Shown here: positions 6,723 to 11,926 of the stretch, in pieces | How the letters are laid out: the number at the start of each line of letters is the position of its first letter | How positions within the stretch are numbered: position 1 is the stretch's first letter | Origin: Ramicandelaber brevisporus | Lineage: Eukaryota; Kickxellomycota; Ramicandelaberales; Ramicandelaberaceae | Direction of reading: 5' to 3' | Length of the DNA: 11,926 bases | Assembly: GCA_025201865.1 (NCBI GenBank) | Contig: MU602760.1 | Location: forward strand, 47,803 to 59,728 | Position numbers and translations under genes: made by a program | Notes under the pieces: generated by a model | What the model was told of the DNA's origin: nothing | The model's database searches: none | The model's input: only the letters and a program-made list of their open reading frames with translations

Positions 6723-9700
6723 GTGGCCAAAGAAGCCTCGCATCGTGTATTTGTCTTCAACCAGAGTGTACCGCCATCAGCACATTTGGTGATCGATAAT
6801 GCAATCGCATCTGGTACACCGCTCGTGAACCATCCTGAACCACAATACTCAAACCGACATTATCCACTGGCTCAACAGATTATGGCACGCTCTATTCGAC
6901 ATCACGATATCCCTGGATTACACATTGACCGCTGGACAACTGCCGCTCAGCCTCCCACAGCTTCTTCGACACGAGCATGGCTCGCTGCCAAGGAAGCCTC
7001 TGATGCCCAAGCTGCCACAAATGCCGCCATCGCACACAAGGCTGCTAGAACCAAGGCACAGCATGCTCGCTCAAAACAGACTCGGCATCAGTTACATCAC
7101 TTCAGTGAGGAGTCATTGACACTACGGCCAGATTTCAAGGTTAGTCAGAATCAGTGGGCCGGCATCAGGCAATATGCGGCAATGTCTGTATCGTCTACAA
7201 ACAGCAGTAGTCGGCCATCTGGCAAGCGACGCCGTGCTCCACCCTCATTAACATCTATGATTCTTGAATTGCACATGCAGACGTGTGGCGACATGGACCC
7301 TGATCCACACAACGATCCAATTGTCTTGGCATCAGTTCGTGTCACAGCAGATCAGCAGCTAGGCAGCAGCAACGCCAACACCAGCACCAATAGTGATGGT
7401 GACGGCTCTTCATCAAACCCAGCTGTCATTTCCGGCGTCATTGTGGTTGATCCTCATGGTCATTTTGCGCGACTCGGCAATCCAGGTGCATTGGTGTTTA
7501 GAGTTCCATCAGAGTTTGATCTCATATCTGAAATCTGCACTATTGTTAAGCATGTAGATCCTGATATCCTGGTTGGATTTGATGTACAGCGTTCTTCGTG
7601 GGGCTATCTGCTGGAGCGTGCGCTGTTTACTTTTAATCTCAACCTGGGACTCTCATTGTCACGAGTTGTGTCAAATCATGAACATTTGGCTGGATTTGGA
7701 TCAGAGCATGACGAGTGGGGCCATAACAAAATGTCATCGATTCATATAGTGGGTCGACATGTTGTGAATCTGTGGAGAGTGCTTCGAAGTGACTTGGAGT
7801 CACTAACATCCTATACATTGGAGAGTCTCGTGTATCACATGCTGCACATTAGAATCCCAAAATTCTCAAACAAGACTCTCACTCAATGGCTTTCAACTTC
7901 CGAAGAAAATGGCGCTGGAAACTCGACATTGTTGCACAGATGGAGAGCGGTTCGGTATTATGTTGATCGAGCTCAGTATGTGTCATCCCTGCTGGATGCA
8001 TCTGCCATGATTCCCCGTACAACTGAGTTTGCACGGATATTTGGCATCAACTTCTTTTCAGTTGTAACCCGCGGGTCTCAGTTCAAAGTTGAAGCAATGT
8101 TGCTACTCCGTATGAATAAACCTGAAAACTACGTCATGATTACTCCAACACGTGCTCAAGTGGCTGCGCAAAGAGCAGCTGAATGCATGCCGCTGGTTAT
8201 GGAACCACAAACCAAATACTTTGCCGGACCAGTTGTTGTGTTGGATTTCCAGAGCTTGTATCCATCGGTTATGATAGCCTATAATTATTGCTACTCAACT
8301 TGTCTTGGTAGAGTAAATACAAACATTCATGAAGCAAATATTGGCCAACAACAGCAACAGCAGCAGCAGCAACAACAACAACAACATAGCCATATTAAAC
8401 GACTGGGAGTGACTGGCTATCAGCCCGAAGATGGCATGTTGAGCTTACTAAAAGATGATGTTATTATTGCGCCAAATGGAGTTGCATTTGTGAAGCCACA
8501 TGTGCGCTGTGGCACACTTGGACGTGGACTGGCAGAGATTCTCGACACGCGAGTAATGATCAAATCAGCAATGAAGGACTATTCAAAGCTGGCTGCGAGC
8601 AATACTGAAGATGATGAGAATGGTGATATTCGTGGACTGTCTCGAATGCTGGATTTTAGGCAATTATCACTCAAATTGATTGCAAATGTGACGTATGGAT
8701 ACACTGGAGCTGGATTCTCGGGTAGAATGCCATGCTCGGATATTGCAGATGCCATTGTGATGACGGGCAGAGAAACTCTTGAACGTGCGATTCGACTCAT
8801 CGATAACAGTCGCAATGGTGACCCATCAGTGAGAAGACCAGATTGGCTCGGTGCGCAAATTGTTTACGGTGATACAGATTCACTCTTCATTCATATTCCG
8901 AATGCTGCAACTCGGGAGGATGCATTCCGAATTGGTCGTGATATTGCAGACACAATCACTGCATCCAACCCAGCACCGATCAAACTCAAGTTTGAAAAGG
9001 TGTACCAACCATGTATATTAATGAGCAAGAAGAGATATGTGGGGTATTCATACGAATCAGAGTCTCAACAAAGGGGCAAGTTTGACGCAAAAGGGATTGA
9101 AACAGTGAGAAGAGACGGATGCGGATTGGTCCAGAGAGTGATGAAAAATAGCTTGGAGAGATTATTTGAGACTCAGAATCTGACACTGGTCAAGGAGTAC
9201 TTGGAATCACAATGGAAAAGAGTATTGGATGATAATGTTAATCTGACTGAATTAATCATTGCAAGAGAAGTTAGACAGCTGAGTAGATATAAAGGTGCCA
9301 ACAATGCAATCCCTCAAGATCAGCAGACACTTGCTTTGGATGAACATGAGCATGAACATGAACATGAAGCAGAGAGGGAGGGTGAAGGAGAAAGAGAAGG
9401 AGAATATGGTGGTGACAAAAATGATAAGGAACAGCAGAAACCAACGAATAGCGGCAAGAAGAAAGCACCGAGACTTCCACCAGGCGCAGTTGTTGCAGCT
9501 CGCCATCTTCAACAGAACCCACATTCTGAGCACGTCCACAAGGAGAGAGTTCCTTGGGTTGTAGTGCATCGAACTGCTGACTCGAATCGGCTCATTGATC
9601 AAGTTGTGCATCCAAATGACATACTATTCCCACCAGCATCCACTAGCAATACAAATATCAATGGCACAGTTGTGATTGATGAGACTCCACCGTTGCGTAT

Positions 9701-10298
9701 CAATGGCCAGTGGTATATTCAGAAAATGATCAATCCTGCTCTGAACCGAGTGTTTGAAATACTGGGAGTAGATGTCAACCAGTGGTATCACGAAATGGCA
9801 TACAAACCTCCAAATTCAGCTGTATCCAGAATCATCAGTGACCGATATGCTCGCTCTGCCAACAAAGGAGACGCGTCCAGTAACACTCATGGACAAATGA
9901 TGCGCCGCACTAACATTACTCACTACTACCAGAGTCGAAAATGTATCGTATGTTCTTCTGCAGCCATACCTCACAACAACACTAATGCCACCACCACCAC
10001 TGCCACCACTACAGCAGCTAGTGCTTCCATTTGTGCAGCATGCCTGGCACACCCTCGTAATTCCGCATTGGTTCTTTCACAAACAGCAAAACAGCTCGAA
10101 TATCGATCCATTGGCCTGCAAGAAATCTGTAGCTACTGTGCACAATTGCCACCAGATAGCACCAACACTAGCGCAAACTCTGCAGAGGATGGAGTGTCGT
10201 GTGTGTCGATCGACTGTCCAATTTTGTTCGAAAGAGTGGCGGCAAAGAGGCAAACGGCTGCTGTTGATTCGTTGTTAAGTGCACTACAAGAGTTGTAA
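4395..10298 (+). CDS. REV3: DNA polymerase zeta catalytic subunit REV3, complete, intronless
   Basis: This 1967-residue family B polymerase extends primers past damaged bases in translesion synthesis, in the nucleus with Rev7 and the Pol31/Pol32-type subunits. The REV3-type N-terminus is clear: LPVVRMFG (87-94), HVHGIWPYFYVLYDG, GMPFYGFHARERLFFKVYLA (near 179-198), then DIEFDALAVDILN (353-365). A long unstructured middle has acidic clusters (600-660), poly-Ala and a basic KRRR at 944-947. The exonuclease-like domain has LELH at 957-960 where proofreading enzymes have DIE, as in other REV3. Polymerase motifs: A DFQSLYPSV (1284-1292), B RQLSLKLIANVTYG (from 1422), C YGDTDS (1491-1496, Asp1493 and Asp1495), KKRYVGY (1545-1551), GIETVRRD (1567-1574). 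The C-terminal cysteines are C1850/C1853/C1880/C1883 (CysA) and C1912/C1915/C1936/C1941 (CysB, the iron-sulphur site in family B enzymes). The start has A at -3. Yeast Rev3 is about 1500 residues and human about 3100. Inserts lie at 1318-1330, about 1637-1692 and between the CysA pairs. Confidence 0.97.
4419..4460 (+). repeat. Poly-Gln tract 1 of REV3 (14 Gln)
   Basis: Residues 9-22, encoded by a mixture of CAG and CAA codons. It precedes the conserved N-terminal domain. The overlapping uORF reads the same DNA in another frame. Confidence 0.9.
4611..4637 (+). repeat. Poly-Gln tract 2 of REV3 (9 Gln)
   Basis: Residues 73-81, mixed CAG/CAA, ending just before the conserved LPVVRMFG motif at 87-94. 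Confidence 0.88.
6681..6722 (+). repeat. Pure (GCA)13 repeat coding poly-Ala in REV3
   Basis: Thirteen uninterrupted GCA codons then GCC give 14 Ala (residues 763-776) in the non-conserved middle of REV3. This is the only long perfect trinucleotide run in the gene. A change in whole units would keep the frame. Confidence 0.92.
8346..8384 (+). repeat. Poly-Gln insert in the REV3 palm domain (13 Gln)
   Basis: Residues 1318-1330, mixed CAA/CAG codons, lying between motif A (1284-1292) and the conserved PNGVAFVKPHVR block. The equivalent place in human REV3L is a short non-repetitive loop. Confidence 0.88.
9342..9368 (+). repeat. Imperfect GAACAT hexamer repeat coding Glu-His in REV3
   Basis: Codes for alternating Glu and His from residue 1650, the core of a longer charged insert (about 1637-1692) in the thumb region. 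Confidence 0.8.
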
Positions 10299-10464
10299 AC
10301 TTTTACTTTCTTTCGCTTTTCTTTTTGGTATTTTTTTAAAAAGGAGGGAAAAACTTCAAAGAAAGAAAGGAAGGAATGGAAAGAGAGCACCTTGCTTCTT
10401 TTCAAGCATTGGTGCAAGTACATTCTTCTCTGTGCCGATGCACTAGTCTGCTTTGTGTACAGTC

Positions 10465-10485
10465 GTAGTAGTAGTAGTAGTAGTA
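10465..10485. repeat. (GTA)7 microsatellite
   Basis: Seven perfect GTA units in the spacer between REV3 and the cupredoxin gene, about 38 bases upstream of the TATA box. Confidence 0.88.
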
Positions 10486-10522
10486 ATGTCAAAGGCAGCA
10501 CATGTCAGTTTACATGCAGTGA

Positions 10523-10528
10523 TATAAA
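10523..10528 (+). promoter_or_regulatory. TATA box of the cupredoxin gene
   Basis: A perfect TATAAA lies 93 bases upstream of the cupredoxin ATG. Transcription would begin roughly 30 or more bases downstream, leaving a short pyrimidine-rich leader. No TATA was seen for HID1 or REV3. Confidence 0.6.
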
Positions 10529-10620
10529 GCTGCAAGCAAATCCGAATTCCAAAGTCGTTCTCACATCAGTTGTATCAACAACATCCACCTCTTCTTAAAC
10601 TCTGCCTTTTCTAAGTTACC

Positions 10621-11271
10621 ATGAGACTCACAGTCTTCATCGTCGCATTTATTGCTGCTGCATGCACCGGCAGCTTTGCCAGTCCCACCTATGACTATAG
10701 CCCCCCGTCGCCGCCACCGCCTCCTCCAGCTGCTGATTGTGATTCGCCACAACCACCGCCACCAATTCCCTCAAGTCCTCCGTCTCCACCGCAGCCACCG
10801 TCACAGCCACCGTCACAACCGCATCCTCTCCCGCCTACCCCACCTACCCCACCTCAGCCTCAATATCCGCCCAATGCGCCACCTGATACTCACCCACCGT
10901 CTGCACCGTCTCCGCCTCCTCCAGCTTCCTCGTCTCCTCCGCCAGTCCCCCATCTGCCACACCACCCGTCCATCAAGGGCAAGATCCACTACATCATCGC
11001 CAACAACTTTGGCAAGTTTGTTCCGGATATCCTCAACATCAAGAAGGGTGATACAGTCATTTGGAAATTTATCGGTGTCCGCTTGCATGACATCACGCAG
11101 AGCATGGACAAGACTGGATGCTCTGCGAAGCCCGGTGGATTCAAGTCGGCAATTGGTATGGAGCCAATGACGTACAGCAAAACGTTCGATAGTGGCGCAG
11201 GTGAATTCCCGTACTTTTGCACACCAAGCTGCGCACTAGGAATGAGAGGTGTCATCAATGTCCAAGACTAA
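10621..11271 (+). CDS. Secreted proline-rich cupredoxin-like protein with one copper ligand replaced
   Basis: This 216-residue protein starts with a signal peptide (MRLTVFIVAFIAAACTGSFA, likely cut after residue 20). Next comes a Pro/Ser-rich arm (about 21-118, many SPP and PPTPP units), then one cupredoxin domain (about 119-216). The domain shows FVPDILNIKKGDTVIWKF (133-150), the His-ligand loop RLHDITQS (His156) and the C-terminal ligand loop YFCTPSCALGM (199, 200-208). Blue-copper proteins use His, Cys, His and Met here, with C-x2-H-x4-M in the last loop. This protein has Cys200 and Met208 but Ser203 (codon AGC) at the second His. Cys167 and Cys204 probably form the usual structural disulphide. 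The start has A at -3 and gives a proper signal peptide. It is probably extracellular or wall-bound, since a Pro-rich arm often spans the wall. Type 1 copper binding is doubtful; it may be a non-copper or altered-site member. GC3 is about 70%, above REV3. Confidence 0.85.
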   Translation: MRLTVFIVAFIAAACTGSFASPTYDYSPPSPPPPPPAADCDSPQPPPPIPSSPPSPPQPPSQPPSQPHPLPPTPPTPPQPQYPPNAPPDTHPPSAPSPPPPASSSPPPVPHLPHHPSIKGKIHYIIANNFGKFVPDILNIKKGDTVIWKFIGVRLHDITQSMDKTGCSAKPGGFKSAIGMEPMTYSKTFDSGAGEFPYFCTPSCALGMRGVINVQD

Positions 11272-11296
11272 TCAACCAATAATAACGGTCTCCCAC

Positions 11297-11302
11297 AATA
11301 AA
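11297..11302 (+). terminator. Polyadenylation signal AATAAA after the cupredoxin gene
   Basis: A canonical AATAAA begins 26 bases after the stop codon, the expected place for 3' end formation of the cupredoxin transcript. Confidence 0.6.
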
Positions 11303-11535
11303 TTGCCATTCACTCTTTCAATCGTCTTTATGTTCATCTACAGAGCGCAACGCCGAGGTGGGCAGGGGTAGGAGGAGAATCCAAATAAGTCACCCAGTCT
11401 AGCCAATCAAGCTCTGCATCTCTTTTGGCAGTTGCTTTAAATGTTCTAAACTAATCACTCATTTGGTACTAAATGTGTTTTTAAAAAAAGTTAGTAAAGT
11501 TAGTAAACAAACAAATTAGAAGCCATGTTGAACAA

Positions 11536-11571
11536 AAACAGAAACAGAAACAGAAACAGAAACAGAAACAG
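11536..11571. repeat. (AAACAG)6 hexanucleotide repeat
   Basis: Six perfect AAACAG units in the intergenic region. On the minus strand they read CTGTTT repeats, 3' of the KH gene's stop and possibly inside its 3' untranslated region. Confidence 0.92.
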
Positions 11572-11697
11572 ATAAACAAATCTCACAGACTAGTGTTACA
11601 ACTACAACACACTGCAATTACTATGCGCAAACTAACTGCGCTTACTTATTTTTTTTTTTTTTAGAGCTGATGTGCAAAAAAAGGAATATTGTGGAAA

Positions 11698-11926
11698 TCA
11701 AACCTGGGCTGTGATAGCTGGAGGGGCTGCTGCGGCAGCTGCTGGTGCAGCCGTGTTAACCTCACTTGGGGCAGTTAATCCTGGAGCCGGGATGTTGGTA
11801 AAACTGGTGCTGGTGGCGTGAAGACGGCGTGTGCGTTCAGCATCCAGCTGCGCGTACAACAAATACAGGGCACGCTCAATCGCATCCGATGTTCCAGAAA
11901 GTGTAAACAAACGCTCGCCATCAGCA
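11698..11926 (-). CDS. KH-domain RNA-binding protein, C-terminal end (gene continues past right edge)
   Basis: The minus strand is open from the right edge to a TGA at 11698-11700, 75 codons. The first part, DGERLFTLSGTSDAIERALY then LLYAQLDAE, matches the second half of a type I KH domain: the beta strand ending in the (I/L)(T/S)G turn, then the long last helix. The same pattern is seen in PCBP/hnRNP K-like and Hek2-like proteins. The GxxG RNA-contact loop would lie just outside the window. A low-complexity tail follows, rich in Ala, Pro, Ser and Thr. An alternative is that CAG|GT at the end of the frame is a splice donor and the protein continues elsewhere; the GTTTGA donor is weak and the nearest AG leaves only a 37-base intron, so I prefer the plain stop. 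The role (single-stranded RNA or DNA binding) is from the family; the target is unknown. Confidence 0.68.
   Translation of the reverse strand, partial: ADGERLFTLSGTSDAIERALYLLYAQLDAERTRRLHATSTSFTNIPAPGLTAPSEVNTAAPAAAAAAPPAITAQV

Larger units (their letters stand above)
10299..10620. other. REV3 3' end and cupredoxin promoter
   Basis: The first 40 bases after the REV3 stop are T-rich, followed by a purine-rich stretch (about 10338-10388). No AATAAA is seen for REV3. A (GTA)7 run lies at 10465-10485. The last 100 bases hold a TATA box and a pyrimidine-rich leader that runs into the cupredoxin ATG. I see no gene and no RNA gene in this spacer. Confidence 0.6.
11272..11697. other. Shared 3' intergenic region between convergent genes
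   Basis: It lies between the cupredoxin stop and the KH-protein stop, so it should hold both 3' untranslated regions and no promoter for either. It contains AATAAA (11297-11302), a G-rich patch near 11355-11375, a 9-bp direct repeat GTTAGTAAA twice (11490-11507), (AAACAG)6 and a run of 14 T (11649-11662). No open frame of interest and no RNA gene was seen. Confidence 0.6.

Noticed and set aside
6397-6792. Plus-strand frame with a Gln run at the (GCA)13 repeat
   Set aside because: It is the shifted frame of REV3, whose own frame continues unbroken through conserved motifs on both sides.
10338-10390. Purine-rich stretch after REV3 as a structured RNA or mobile element edge
   Set aside because: No inverted repeat, target duplication or RNA gene motif was seen; simple low-complexity sequence explains it.
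11648-11672. Poly-T followed by AG as a plus-strand 3' splice site
   Set aside because: No plus-strand coding frame follows, and the region is opposite the end of the KH gene.

Overview
The window is nuclear eukaryotic DNA. The reasons are a HID1-type Golgi protein, a complete REV3 (DNA polymerase zeta catalytic subunit), an F-box protein start, a KH-domain protein end, homopolymeric Gln, Ser, Thr and Ala tracts inside proteins, and a branch-point/3' splice-site-like string. Short intergenic gaps, two very large uninterrupted coding frames (3.2 and 5.9 kb) and a secreted proline-rich cupredoxin suggest a compact fungal genome. An early-diverging (zoopagomycotan, Kickxellomycotina-like) fungus is my best guess, but that is inference at low confidence.

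Layout, left to right: (1) 1-366, minus strand, the first 122 codons of an F-box protein that runs off the left edge. (2) 558-934, plus strand, the C-terminal part of a DUF4139 protein behind a good 3' splice site; no room or start codon exists for the rest of the gene, so it looks like an orphaned fragment. (3) 983-4195, minus strand, complete HID1 homologue. (4) 4196-4394, a 199-bp divergent promoter. (5) 4395-10298, plus strand, complete REV3, with an upstream ORF overlapping its start codon. (6) 10299-10620, spacer with a TATA box. (7) 10621-11271, plus strand, secreted cupredoxin in which one expected copper-binding His is Ser. (8) 11272-11697, shared 3' intergenic region with a hexanucleotide repeat. 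(9) 11698-11926, minus strand, the 3' end of a KH-domain RNA-binding protein running off the right edge.

The genes do not form a pathway: HID1 works in trans-Golgi sorting, REV3 in translesion DNA synthesis, the cupredoxin outside the cell or at the wall. The only shared control suggested by the layout is the bidirectional HID1/REV3 promoter. No mobile element, CRISPR array, tRNA or rRNA was seen. I found no convincing undescribed system. The points most worth a second look are the orphan DUF4139 exon, the overlapping uORF on REV3, the insertions inside the REV3 catalytic domain and the missing copper ligand.
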